Source of the DNA: Batillaria attramentaria | Lineage: Eukaryota; Mollusca; Gastropoda; Batillariidae | Length of the DNA stretch: 64,000 nt | NCBI GenBank assembly: GCA_018292915.2 | Contig: JACVVK020000220.1 | Location: forward strand, 776,001 to 840,000 | Direction of reading: 5' to 3' | Shown: one piece after another, positions 49,139 to 61,340 of the stretch | How positions within the stretch are numbered: position 1 is the stretch's first letter | Layout: each line of letters starts with the position of its first letter | The notes under the pieces: model-generated | Told to the model about the DNA's origin: nothing | The model's input: the letters and a program-made list of their open reading frames with translations, nothing else | Database searches by the model: none | Translations under genes and position numbers: made by a program

Positions 49139-50130
49139 ATGGGAAAAACAAACTTCAGCCAACAAAAGCTGCGACTCGGTGATCTAAACGTTTATCACCT
49201 ATACAACAAATTACACAATGTATCTTTATTTCTCAACAACCCCACACCGTTTCATGTTTTCGGTCTGAGTGAGACGCGCCTACACCCAAGTATAGACGAC
49301 ACGGTTATCAGTATCCCAAATTATTCAGTAGTCCGACGCGATGCCTCATCTCCCAGTCAAACCGGCATTGCCACACCAATCAGCATCTTACCACCAGATG
49401 TACAGATCTTGAAACTGACGATGTTGATTGTATTTGGCTAGAACTTAAAAGTCCCATGTCCCAACTGTTCTTTATTGGTGTTTTGTACAGAAACCCGTCA
49501 GCAAATTTCAATTGGTACGGCAGTCTTTCGAATAATCTTGAAAAAGTAAGTAGACTCCGCAAAGCTAATATTATTCTCATGGGAGACTTCAACACAGACG
49601 TATTACAACCTTACCCTGCATGGGCTACATCATCATCCATGTTCGGCTTAGTTCAGATGGTTACATCACCCACTAGAATTACACCATCGTCCTCTACACT
49701 AATTGATCATATACACACAAATAACTCAGCAGCCTTATCCGATGTAAATGTCCCCGTCTTTAGTGTGAGCGACCACTTCCCTGTTGTCTGTAGTCTATCA
49801 ATGAAAATTCCGAAAATCAAGAAAAACGGCCACACCTGCATCATCTATCGGTCTTTCAAATCTTATAGTCAAAACGCATTCCTTTCTGATATGAATAACA
49901 CGTCTTTTGATGATCTACTACAAGCGAATGATCCCGACACGGCATTATGTATCTGGTATAGTCTCTTCCTTCGCGTTCTTGACAAACAACCCCCCCCCCC
50001 CCCCCACCCCCCCCCCCCCCCCTCCCCCCCCACCCCCCCCCCCTCCCCCCCCCCCCCCGCGACAGTGCCGAGTCAAGCAAGTCATCCCACCATCATGGGT
50101 GACCAAAGAGATTATGCAAGCTGTTTGAGA
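49139..50130 (+). mobile_element. LINE fragment: APE endonuclease domain
   Basis: Reads RLGDLNVYHLYNKLHN, HVFGLSETRLHPSI, then after a frameshift FFIGVLYRNPSANFNWYG, ANIILMGDFNTDV, TLIDHIHT and SVSDHFPVVCSL. These are the endonuclease blocks of a non-LTR element different from the one at 53.6-57.0 kb. The frame runs on to VLDK and then enters a long poly-C run, after which element-like sequence (VIPPSWVTKEIMQA) continues. No reverse transcriptase follows, so it is truncated. It lies in a PPP6R intron, antisense. Confidence 0.8.
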
Positions 50131-50398
50131 ATTTAGCCGTTATTCCCCCCCGGTGGAAACGGATGTCACAACCACGGAAAGTTTTAACCCCTGCAGGCTA
50201 CTTACTGTGTGTCGTTTTCCTCCCATTCATCTAGCAACCGCTGAACAAGCCTGACATCTGTGAAAAGCTGGAAAAAATTCATGGGTGGAATTCATTTAGT
50301 AGAATTCATTCATTTTTGTGGTTTGTGCACAAGCCGAAGTGGGTAACACCACAAAAACAAAATGTCTGGTGAGTTTTTCCTTTCAAATCATTCTCCGT

Positions 50399-50451
<53 letters not shown>

Positions 50452-52665
50452 CCTTCGATTTCCTGGGAATACCAGTCTGCTTTCCACGGAAACGTGGAGA
50501 CATTTCCAGCTTGATTTTTTTTTTTTAACTTAGAAACATGGGTGGTACATTTTGGAATTTTGTTTGTTCGTATGAGGGTTTTCTGCAGTGTTTTCTTTTT
50601 TTGGGTTGGGTTTTTTTTTCTAAACAAAATATGATCATGAAGCAGCAACTGTCAGGGTTTTTTTTTTTTTTTTTTTGGGGGGGGGTGTTTTTTTTTTAAT
50701 ACTGGTACCCTGATAAGCCTTACCTGGGCTAAGAGTGGGTGTTCAGTGGTTCCATCCATCTCTGCTGCAGGGTTATTGAGGATAAGCACGATACACTGCT
50801 CAACCTGAGCGTGCAGGAAGTTGTTCCACATGTAGCGGAAGTGAAGGTCCTGTGAGCCAGAAAATATATAGAAGTGCATTGCCAAGAAGGTAAAAACATA
50901 TAAATGAATTGACTAGAATGAATACAATAGTGTCACAGCAATATCTTTGATGCATGGGTGAAAGCTGGCAATTTTGAAAATACTGAAACTTCTTTTCCCA
51001 GGCCGGGGTGCAGGGGCCGCCTAGGCCCCGGCGGGGTGCAGGGTCGAAGCCCTGCTGGGGGGACTAGGGGCGCAATCCGCCCCCCCCCCCCCCCCCCACC
51101 CCCCCCCCCCCCCCCCCCCCCGGAAAAAACACGAATTTTGCCAAATTTAAGAGCCAATTCTAGGCCTCTCGAGGCACCTTAGAGCATTTGATAGCTATTC
51201 TTTTCTACCACATTTTCCCTTCAAATTTCAGCCCTTAGACTCAAGCTATTACAGACCTCTTGTTGCTGTACAGGAATCAAACTCCAAAATCCACACTTGA
51301 TAAGACCTGTCAGTTTACTCTCAGACACTGACAAAGGTTCAGCATGGTTTAGGGGGTGCCAAAGTGTAGTTTTTGAATAGCAAAGTGTATCTGTAATACA
51401 GTCGGACCCACTTAACAGGATGACACTTTATACAAATTCACAGTTTGCAAGTACACATTCTGATTTCCAAGCACATGCAGGCTTCTGTATAAAACTACAC
51501 AGTGTGTTTACCACAAACTGCCTAACACTTACTATGGTGATGAAGTGTCAAAGCCAGGAGTGCACGCCTGCTAAATTGTTAAGCTAGGGGTGTGCAGGGG
51601 AATGCTTCCCAAGATTTGTTTTTAAATACACTGAAATCTGTGTAAGTGATTCAGTTTAAGTGCTTCAGAGGAGGACTGACTGAAACAATTTTGAGAGGCC
51701 AGAACATTTTTAGCCAAAGGTGGAAATCCGACAAAAGCACGGTGGAAGATCTTAAGCCCTGACTGTTAACTACAGTATATGGTTATCTTGATTAGTCCCT
51801 CCCCCAAATGAGACCACTAGTACTGATTTTTCGAATTGATTTTCGCCTTAAAATAGACTTCGGGAAAATCCGGTACTCGCAAGTCAGGTGTGCCACAGCC
51901 CGCGCACGTTCACCCTAGGCAAATTGTTGGTAACTTGGTTGTCGTGTCTGGCCCTAAGAAACGATCCGTAATGCATTTTTCTTTCTGCTGTTTTAGTTTT
52001 GCGTAAGAAAACACAACCGCTCAATGCTTTATCGACGCCGGCAAAGACTTACCGAATGGCGAGAGCCTCTGGGAAAATCCGGCACGCGTACGCCCAAGTC
52101 AGACCATCATCAAATGCGTATTTTTGTCTGCCCCTCAGAAACGATCCGTATTGTATTTTTCTTTCTGTTGGTTGAATTATTCGATTTAAAAAAAAATCCA
52201 GGTGAATGCTTCATCGGCGCGAAGATCGAATGGATGCTAACATTCGTGAGCTGCAAAACGGCGACCGCGCGCTGGTCGTTGACGCTTCTGATTGGCTGAC
52301 TGATGAGATCGGACGACAGCTATTGGCCAAACAAGTTTTCTTCTCATCCAGGTTCGACCATGCGATAATGCCGAACGGAATATTACACGGAATTTTTTTT
52401 TTCTCTTCAAAAATACGGATTCCGTATTTCGGGTCGAGAAAAATACCGATTCCGTGCCCCACACGGACAACTTTCACCCTTGTAATGATGAGAAAGCTTG
52501 AAATGTGACGGAACACAATTCACTAAAGCGGCAGAAGCCTCCATGGCTCCCTTGTGACAAGGGTCAAGGTCATTCAAAAGAATATGCTTCTAAAGCTCTT
52601 ATCACTATCTATCACCATGCCAAGTAAGGTGCCTCTGGTGTTCAGAGTTCCTGGCAATATCTTTT
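49867..52665. repeat. Tandem duplication, copy 1 (2.8 kb)
   Basis: The sequence from AGTCAAAACGCATTCC at 49867 recurs from 52666, with the same order of landmarks: the end of a LINE endonuclease fragment, a poly-C run, a PPP6R 62 bp exon, a (GA)n tract, poly-T/poly-G runs, a PPP6R 126 bp exon, a GC-rich block and unique sequence to about 52665. Identity is very high outside homopolymers, so the event is recent. Confidence 0.9.
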
Positions 52666-53142
52666 AGTCAAAACGCATTCCTTTCTGATATGAATAACAC
52701 GTCTTTTGATGATCTACTACAAGCGAATGATCCCGACACGGCATTATCTATCTGGTATAGTCTCTTCCTTCGCGTTCTTGACAAACACGCCCCCCCCCCC
52801 CCCCCTGCGACAGTGCCGAGTCAAGCAAGTCATCCCACCATCATGGGTGACCAAAGAGATTATGCAAGCTGTTTGAGAATTTAGCCGTTATTCCCCCCCG
52901 GTGGAAACGGATGTCACAACCACGGAAAGTTTTAACCCCTGCAGGCTACTTACTGTGTGTCGTTTTCCTCCCATTCATCTAGCAACCGCTGAACAAGCCT
53001 GACATCTGTGAAAAGCTGGAAAAAATTCATGGGTGGAATTCATTTAGTAGAATTCATTCATTTTTGTGGTTTGTGCAAGAGCCGAAGTGGGTAACACCAC
53101 AAAACAAAATGTCTGGTGAGTTTTTCTTTCAAATCATTCTCC

Positions 53143-53186
<44 letters not shown>

Positions 53187-56100
53187 CCTTCGATTTCCTG
53201 GGAATACCAGTCTGCTTTCCACGGAAACGTGGAGACATTTCCAGCTTTGAATTTTTTTTTTAACTTAGGAACATGGGTGGTACATTTTGGAATTTTGTTT
53301 GTTCGTATGAGGGTTTTCTGCAGTGTCTTCTTTTTTGGGGGTTGGGTTTTTTTTTTTTTTCTAAACAAAATATCATCATGAAGCAGCAACTGTCAGGGTT
53401 TTTTTTTTTTTTTTTTGGGGGGGGGGGTGTTTTTTTTTTAATACTGGTACCCTGATAAGCCTTACCTGGGCTAAGAGTGGGTGTTCAGTGGTTCCATCCA
53501 TCTCTGCTGCAGGGTTATTGAGGATAAGCACGATACACTGCTCAACCTGAGCGTGCAGGAAGTTGTTCCACATGTAGCGGAAGTGAAGGTCCTGTGAGCC
53601 AGAAAATATATAGAAGTGCATTCAATTCAATTCAATTCAATTCAATATAACTTTATTGTCTGTCGATGGCAGAAAATTTTCTTCTGGCTCACACACACAC
53701 CCACACACACACACACACCACACACATTAATTTATCTAGACATATAAATCCATACATATTAAACACAGATCCTAAAGTAATGTGTGATGTCCAAGTCTAA
53801 TACTATGCAACTAAACTAAGAAATCTAAACTAAAAGATGGCAAGGGCATAGCGGACATGACACAGCTGAGGAGTAAGCCAGTTTTGAAAATCTCAACAAA
53901 TAAAATCTATACATACTGGGGACGGGCAGTAAACACAGTCATGAGTTTAAAATAGATACTGCTGAGGGAATGAAAGATTTCTTAAACAAATTTTTCCTCG
54001 CTCGCGGTACTCTGTAGCGGCGCCCAGACGGGAGTTCTTGGAACTGATCATGGAGGGGGTGGGTGGGGTCGTTGACAATTGTAGTGGCCTTCCTCCTGAC
54101 AGCCGTTATATAAAGATCATCTAGAGAGTACTGACCCAGGCCAACTATCTTTCCTGCCACTCTGACTATACGAGACAGCCTTGCTTTGTTCTTCATGCTG
54201 AGACTGCCGTACCAGACTACGATGTAAATACCAGTACACTTTCAATTAAACTTCTATATACAGTTTCTAAAATTTCAGGACAAACATTAAAAGCTCTCAG
54301 TTTTCTAAGGAGGTACAGACGCTGGTTGGCCTTCTTCACGATAAAATCAGTGTTCTGAGTGAAGTCTAGTTTGTTGTCTACTATTGTGCCGAGGTACTTA
54401 AACTCAGACACTACCTCTACAGGGTGGTCGTTCACAATGACCGGCTGGAAGGGAAGATCACAGTCTCTTCTTTGGTCGATCACAAGTTCTTTTGTTTTTT
54501 GCACATTTAACTGAAGGAAGCTCTCTGTACACCAGCTAGCTACCATACCAATCAGTGAAAAATAACTGGCAAGGGAGTCTTCGTCTTTTAACATGCCAAC
54601 TAAGGCCATGTCATCGGCAAACTTTAACAAACAGGTTACATCAGTATTGGAGCGCATATGGTCGGTATAGATGGAGAACATTGTTGGCGAAAGGCAACAA
54701 CCCTGTGGACATCCAGAATTCAGCACCAGTTCGTCGGACAAGACACCACTGACCCTCACCCTCTGCGGCCTGTCCTTCAAAAAGTCACGCACCCACAGTA
54801 CAATGTTAGAATTGACATTAAGTCAACTAACCGTTTTAAAAGCACAAGCGGTTCCACAGTATTAAAAGCACTAGAAAAATCTATGAAAAGTACCCGGATG
54901 TACGATTTTGAGTTCCTCAAGATGCTTAGTAACAAGGTTAAACAACGTCAGACAAGCATCCTCCACTCCTCTGTGAGCCTTATAGGCGAACTGAAGCGGG
55001 TCAAGTTGCCCAGAAAGATCGTTCAACAGGTGAGTACGCACAACCTTCTCCCATACACTTGGCCAACACAGATGTCAAGGCAACTGGGCGGAAAATCATT
55101 AGGCTGACAAGCATTTGTTTTCTTTGGCACAGGTATAATAGTAGAGGACTTCCACGAAGTCGGAACAATATGTAGGTCCAGGTAAGTACTGATAGATGAT
55201 TGTGAAAATCTTCCCCAACTGACCTGCGCATGTTTTCAGCACTTTACCTTTGATACCATCAGGGCCAGGAGCTTTGTACGCATTCAATTGTGAAAAGACC
55301 CTCACGACCTCATCCTCTGTAATCAACAGTTGTTCAGGCACAATATTCTGACAGAACGCATCACACTCAGCACTCGTGTCTCTAACATCAAAACGAGAAT
55401 AAAAGTGATTTAAGCTGTTAGCTGTTCGAGAGAATCGCCTGTATTCGGCATTAACTGTTTCTTTTGTGGTTGCCCATCATAGTTTTTAAACCGATCCAGG
55501 CGTCTCTAGCATTACCAGATCGAAACTTCTCCTCCACTTTGTTTTTATAATTCAGTCTCGCCATGCGCGACAGTCTCCGGAATTCTTTTTCTTTTCTCGC
55601 GGTACTCTTCATGTTTTCCGCTGAGGAAAGCTAGCTTTTTAGCATTTAGATGCGCCTTCAGGTCTTTAGTCACCCACGGCTTGTTGTTAGCGTATACTTT
55701 CACGGTCTTAGTTGGATAACTTTTTCCTCACAGAATCGAACATATGACGACACTGTCTCCACTAGTTCATTTGGGTCGGTGCAACTCTCAATAAACACAT
55801 CCCAGTCAGTGGCCTCAAAACACCCCCCTCAACTCCTCTGTGCTATCGGGAGTCCACAGCTGCACAGATTTCGTCACTGGTTTGTCCCTTTTCACTTGTT
55901 GTCTATATTTAGGCAGTAGGTGTATGACGTTGTGGTCGGACTGCCCAAGCGGGGGCCGGCACACGGGTTTGTATGCATCGGTAATGTTACCATAGCACAG
56001 ATCTATTGTACGGTCAGTCTAGTGGGACAAGTGATGTATTGCTGAAGGGAGAGAAGGGGAGAAACGTCACACATGTTGAAATCCCCGAGTATCAACACAG

Positions 56101-58725
56101 GCTGGTCAGCCGAGCGGGCCAGTGCTGCATTGTAAACCTCGGCTATAGTCTCCGCTGCAGCCTTGAAATCAGGTCCCGGTACATACACGAGAATGACAGT
56201 CAGCTGACCAAACTCGCGTGGCAAGTAGTGGGGGCGGAATGACACAGTCAGGAGTTCAAGGTCGCGGGTACACATCTGCTCACGCACACGAAACTGTGTG
56301 GCCCATTCTCCACTGACAAACATACACATTCCGCCACCAACACTTTTCTGTGTTTTTGTGTTGTCCCTGTCGGCACGTACAGTAGAAAAACCAGGCAGAG
56401 AAATCTCCCCACTATCCTCTGACAACCAAGTCTCTGTAAAACAGAGAAGATTACTGCGACGAAAATCTCCGTCAAAACGCATGAGGGCCTCTAGTTCATC
56501 CATCTTATTGGGTAGAGATCGAACGTTGGAAAGTGTGATGGTTGGGAGGGGGTGTCTGTTGCCTCGTCGTTTGAGTCTCTGTCTAACTCCTCCCCTCGAA
56601 CCCCGCTTTTTCAGTTTTCGTCTTGATCTCAGAGTGTCTGTAAAGTCAGTGAGATTGTGCTTCAGTGTCGAGTCTAGATCAACGCCTGGTGTGTGCTGAA
56701 GCGACAGCAAAAACTCACGCGAGTAGGAAAACATGGCGGGACCGACCAGCCGGCGGTTGTCACAGACGGCGAAAATCGCCGGAGCAAAGTCACAGACGAG
56801 GTATACGGCCACAAGGAGCAAAAATAACTGTTCTCCCGTGATGAAATGTCCGCATGCGCAATCCCGAAGGAAAATACAAGCTGGAACCACACGTAAACAA
56901 CAAAACACAGACAGACGAAGCGAGCCACGGGTCACAACCGAGTTGCGCCCCCTAGAAAATTTGCCAAGAAGGTAAAAACATATAAATGAATTGACTAGAA
57001 TGAATACAATAGTGTCACAGCAAATATCTTTGATGCATGGGTGAAAGCTGGCAATTTTGAAAATACTGAAACTTCTTTTCCCAGGCCGGGGTGCAGGGGC
57101 CGCCTAGGCCCCGGCGGGGTGCAGGGTCGAAGCCCTGCTGGGGGGACTAGGGGCGCAATGCCCCCCCCCGCCCCCCCCCACCCCCCCCGGAAAAAAACAC
57201 GAATTTTGCCAAATTTAAGAGCCAATTCTAGGCCTCTCGAGGCACCTTAGAGCATTTGATAGCTATTCTTTTCTACCACATTTTCCCTTCAAATTTCAGC
57301 CCTTAGACTCATGCTATTACAGACCTCTTGTTGCTGTACAGGAATCAAACTCCAAAATCCACACTTGATAAGACCTGTCAGTTTACTCTCAGACACTGAC
57401 AAAGGTTCAGCATGGTTTAGGGGGTGCCAAAGTGTAGTTTTTGAATAGCAAAGTGTATCTGTAATACAGTCGGACCCACTTAACAGGATGACACTTTATA
57501 CAAATTCACAGTTTGCAAGTACACATTCTGATTTCCAAGCACATGCAGGCTTCTGTATAAAACTACACAGTGTGTTTACCACAAACTGCCTAACACTTAC
57601 TATGGTGATGAAGTGTCAAAGCCAGGAGTGCACGCCTGCTAAATTGTTAAGCTAGGGGTGTGCAGGGAATGCTTCCCAAGATTTGTTTTTAAATACACAG
57701 AAATCTGTGTAAGTGATTCAGTTTAAGTGCTTCAGAGGAGGACTGACTGAAACAATTTTGAGAGGCCAGAACATTTTTTGCCAAAGGTGGAAATCCGACA
57801 AAAGCACGGTGGAAGATCTTAAGCCCTGACTGTTAACTACAGTATATGGTTATCTTGATTAGTCCCTCCCCCAAATGAGATCACTAGTACTGATTTTTCG
57901 AATAGATTTTGGCCTTAAAATAGACTTCGGGAAAATCCGGTACTCGCAAGTCAGGTGTGCCACAGCCCGCGCACGTTCACCCTAGGCAAATTGTTGGTAA
58001 CTTGGTTGTCGTGTCTGGCCCTAAGAAACGATCCGTAATGCATTTTTCTTTCTGCTGTTTTAGTTTTGCGTAAGAAAACACAACCGCTCAATGCTTTATC
58101 GACGCCGGCAAAGACTGACCGAATGGCGAGAGCCTCTGGGAAAATCCGGCACGCGTACGCCCAAGTCAGACCATCATCAAATGCGTATTTTTGTCTGCCC
58201 CTCAGAAACGATCCGTATTGTATTTTTCTTTCTGTTGGTTGAATTATTCGATTTAAAAAAAAATCCAGGTGAATGCTTCATCGGCGCGAAGATCGAATGG
58301 ATGCTAACATTCGTGAGCTGCAAAACGGCGACCGCGCGCTGATCGTTGACGCTTCTGATTGGCTGACTGATGAGATCGGACGACAGCTATTGGCCAAACA
58401 AGTTTTCTTCTCATCCAGGTTCGACCATGCGATAATGCCGAACGGAATATTACACGGAATTTTTTTTTTCTCTTCAAAAATACGGATTCCGTATTTCGGG
58501 TCGAGAAAAATACAGATTCCGTGCCCCACACGGACAACTTTCACCCTTGTTGATGAGAAAGCTTGAAATGTGACGGAACACAATTCACTAAAGCGGCAGA
58601 AGCCTCCATGGCTCCCTTGTGACAAGGGTCAAGGTCATTCAAAAGAATATGCTTCTAAAGCTCTTATCACTATCTATCACCATGCCAAGTAAGGTGCCTC
58701 TGGTGTTCCGAGTTCCTGGCAATAT
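52666..58725. repeat. Tandem duplication, copy 2 (interrupted by a LINE at 53623..56962)
   Basis: Same content and order as 49867..52665, but split by a 3.3 kb LINE insertion at the point where copy 1 reads GTGCATTGCCAAGAAGG (about 50874). It ends near 58725 where the match to copy 1 stops after GTTCCTGGCAATAT. Confidence 0.9.
53623..56962 (-). mobile_element. Non-LTR retrotransposon (LINE with APE endonuclease and RT), near full length, inactive
   Basis: Read on the minus strand. 56935..56003 encodes an AP-endonuclease-type domain (TLSNVRSLPNKMDELE, CFTETWL, LILGDFN). The reverse transcriptase region follows in broken frames: YKAPGPDGI near 55275, SGCPQGCCLSP and the catalytic FADD box (FADDMALV) within 54792..54217, and a C-terminal part (LSRIVRVAGKIVGL) at 54196..53939. 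The 3' end is a (TTGAA)n tail, seen on the plus strand as CAATTCAATTC at 53623. Several frameshifts rule out activity of this copy. Its coding layout resembles CR1/Jockey-group elements (inference). The absence of this insert from the sister duplicate gives both ends. The target duplication is at most two or three bases. Confidence 0.88.
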
Positions 58726-59190
58726 TACAATTTCCCCAAAAAACAGTTCGTAGGGCCTTGACCTTGGGTCAAGGTCATTCAAATGAGCTCATCAATGTCT
58801 ATATGACACCTCTAGTATTTGTAGTTCCTCTGAAAATGGTGATGTTAAAATTCACAACAGACAGCTTAAATGACTAAAGGTCATGTTCATTCAAAAAGGT
58901 ATGTCTGCATACGTCTCACTGCTGTCTATCATCATGCCTCGTTTGGTGCCTTAACTGATTTGTTGTTGTTGTTGTTGTTGTTGTTTTTTGAGAAAATGCC
59001 AAAGTTACATGGCCTTGACCTTGACTAAAAGTCACTGAACACAGGTATGTCAGTAAAGGTGTTGCCAATATCTATTTTCGTGCAAAGTTTAATGCTTCTG
59101 GTTCTTCTAGATTCTGAGAAAATGAAAATGTAAAATTTACAGACTGCTTTAATAACCTTGACCTTGAGTCAAGGTCATTTAAATTGTACA
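58590..59190. repeat. Dispersed repeat rich in TCAAGGTCA / TGACCTTGA motifs
   Basis: Successive sub-blocks of about 150 bp each carry GGGTCAAGGTCATTCAAA, 'cttatcactatctatca', 'tggtgcctctggtgttc' and TGACCTTGACCTTG. Related blocks occur at 48610..48800, 52530..52660 and 60825..61340. No coding signal; all lie in PPP6R introns or flanks. Confidence 0.7.
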
Positions 59191-60824
59191 GGTAAAATTA
59201 TTTAATCATTAAAAGACACCTATTATACTTTGACTACATTCTTACATAATAAATTCCTACATAAACTGGACACATCGGAGTGAAAACTTACCACCAAAGC
59301 TTGAAGTGTGTTCAGATTGACCAGCTCCATATTGACTGATGCCATGTTGGTGGCCACCAAAGCTGTAAAAAGCTTCGCAACCTGTAGCCGGGCATTGCCC
59401 AGAGGCGGTTCCAATGCTCCTACTGATGTTGGCATTGAACTGTACCGTTGCTGCAAAACAAGTGGTGCTGTAATACACATTCACCATAGCCATCAAACAC
59501 AGCTTATAGTTATAAATACAAGGCCTACTGTCAGCAACAGCTGAGACAGATACACAGATCCTCAAACACAAATTCTCTCTCTCAACTAATCTTACTTTTG
59601 GTGGGTTGATCAACAAGTCGTGGAAGTTTTTCAATCGAGGTGTTATTGCTGCCAGGACACTGCTGATTCCCTGAGAGAGGCGATCAGTATCAAGAGCTGC
59701 CATATGGTCACTTAGCCCCTCCTGCCTGCAAAAGTGATAACAGGATCACAAACCTACCTCTCTAGTCTGTAGTTATAACTAGATCAAGTAGGGAACTACG
59801 GTAACTGGGGCTCACATGCTGAGAAGTAATTTGACCAGACAGCGAGGTGTGGAAAAATATTTCCATCACCTTTAGCAAAGCAAACGCATGTGATCGACAG
59901 TGACAAGATTCATCAGTGTTATAAATCATCACCAGGGCTTGCTAAGTGGACTTGGTTGCTTGCTCATGGCTAATCAAAACTCTGACAGGTTGGTAAAACC
60001 CGCTGGTCACAAGCCTGGTTGGTGAATGAGAAACATTCATGAAGTGGCCTTACAAAAAATGAGTTTTGCACTGCGCAGTTAGTAGAACTAGAAGTAGAAG
60101 CCTGCTTTCTTTCCAAACATTCACAGGATGTGTTCAATCACTAGTAAAAAACAGTTACCACAGCCAGTAGTTGTGGATGGGAACCCTAATGTTTAGCTGA
60201 GACTGAATTCTGTCAGTGACTATCGTTCAAAATTTGTTAACTCCAAGTGTATAACACTGAGTAATAGCAATGGCTTTATTATTAGTATTTCAAGAGCCAT
60301 CATCCAAAATTTTTAGGTATTAAAGAAGTTATGCTTTAGAACAGGTGTGCTCCTTAATTCACCTGAAAACTCAGGTCAAACTCTACCTTCAGATTAGCAA
60401 AGCTCTAAATGCAATAACCTGACAATTGCTGGCAATGTTAACAATGAGAATTTCAGCTGCCCGAAGTCCTTGTCAGCCATATGATAAGACTGACAGCTTC
60501 TTTGCGTTTAGGCACAAGCTGTAACTTTACATGTGTTGAAGCAGTATCACAGTAGACACCACCACAATATTTCTGATTTGTGAATCTAGGAATGTTGGAC
60601 AGCAGGCCAAGCATTCAAAATTAAAGATAATAAGTACCAACTTACCCTTGCCGCCTAACCTCCAACAGAGTATGTATGACAAACAGACCATTCACAATCA
60701 CAGACTCGTTCTGCTCCAGGTCAAACATGTTGGACAAAAGCTTGGCGACTGTTTCCTCCCTAGAACAAAAGAAGAAACAAAATGTAAACTTGCACGTGCA
60801 AAATCTGACAAATGTATTGGCACA

Positions 60825-61340
60825 ACTAGAGAGGCAGAGGCCTACTTGGCTCACTTGTGAAATGGGTCAAGGTCATTCAAGAGTATGTTTGTAAAGGTCT
60901 GCCAAGTTAGGTGTCTCTGGTGTTCACGGTTTCTCAGAAAAATGGCAATGTTACAGTTTTCTACTGACAGCTTGTATGCCCTTGACCTGGAGTCAACGTC
61001 AAACAAGATCTATCAGTGAAGATCTTATCAATGTCTATCATTATGCCAGATCTGATGCCACTGGTGTTAGTAGTTTCTGTGAAAATAGCAACGTTAAAAT
61101 TCATTACAGCTTTAATGACCTTGAAAGTTAGTCTGCTTATGATGGCCTATCACTATTATCATGCAAAGTTTGGTGCCTCTGCTGTTTGTTGTTTCTTAGA
61201 AAATGCCACCATTAAATTTTGTTTAAAAGTTTCAACCAACAGCTTGTATGGCCCTGACCTTGATATAAAGAAACTGAATACAGCAACGTCAGTAAAGATT
61301 TTATCAATGTCTATAATGCAAAGTTTTATGCCTCTGAATT
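60825..61340. repeat. TCAAGGTCA-rich dispersed repeat, further copy
   Basis: Starts GAGGCAGAGGCCTACTTGGC and carries GGGTCAAGGTCATTCAAGAG, TGCCCTTGACCTGGAGTCAA and several 'tatcaatgtctat' blocks. Homologous to 58590..59190. Confidence 0.65.

Larger units (their letters stand above)
46854..60759 (-). pseudogene. PPP6R: PPP6R/SAPS-domain gene (protein phosphatase 6 regulatory subunit), partial copy with duplicated exons and a frameshift
   Basis: Exons in transcript order: 60759..60646, 59725..59596, 59450..59292, then 53591..53466 and 53015..52954 (copy 2), 50849..50724 and 50267..50206 (copy 1), 48253..48135, 47816..47731, 47446..47356 and 46951..46854. The translations follow animal SAPS proteins in order: SVLAAITPRLKNFHDLLINP, LEPPLGNARLQVAKL, YMWNNFLHAQVEQC, RLVQRLLDEWE, GFMGHLTKIANA, RQKWESFVSGTLAEVNKKNT, SEDDDADF and [20 protein letters not shown]. 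Phases agree up to 47446..47356, which is 91 bp and shifts frame just before PQDIPAMQQ. Family members regulate PP6 phosphatase in the cytoplasm. N-terminal and extreme 3' exons were not found in the window. One copy of each duplicated exon must be skipped to keep frame. A pseudogene or partial copy is most likely; an assembly error at one base is the alternative. Confidence 0.75.

Noticed and set aside
49981..50130. Proline-rich protein frames
   Set aside because: They translate poly-C runs, which differ in length between the two duplicate copies.
53623..53690. CRISPR-like short repeats (CAATT)n
   Set aside because: They are the simple-sequence tail of the LINE, with no spacers.
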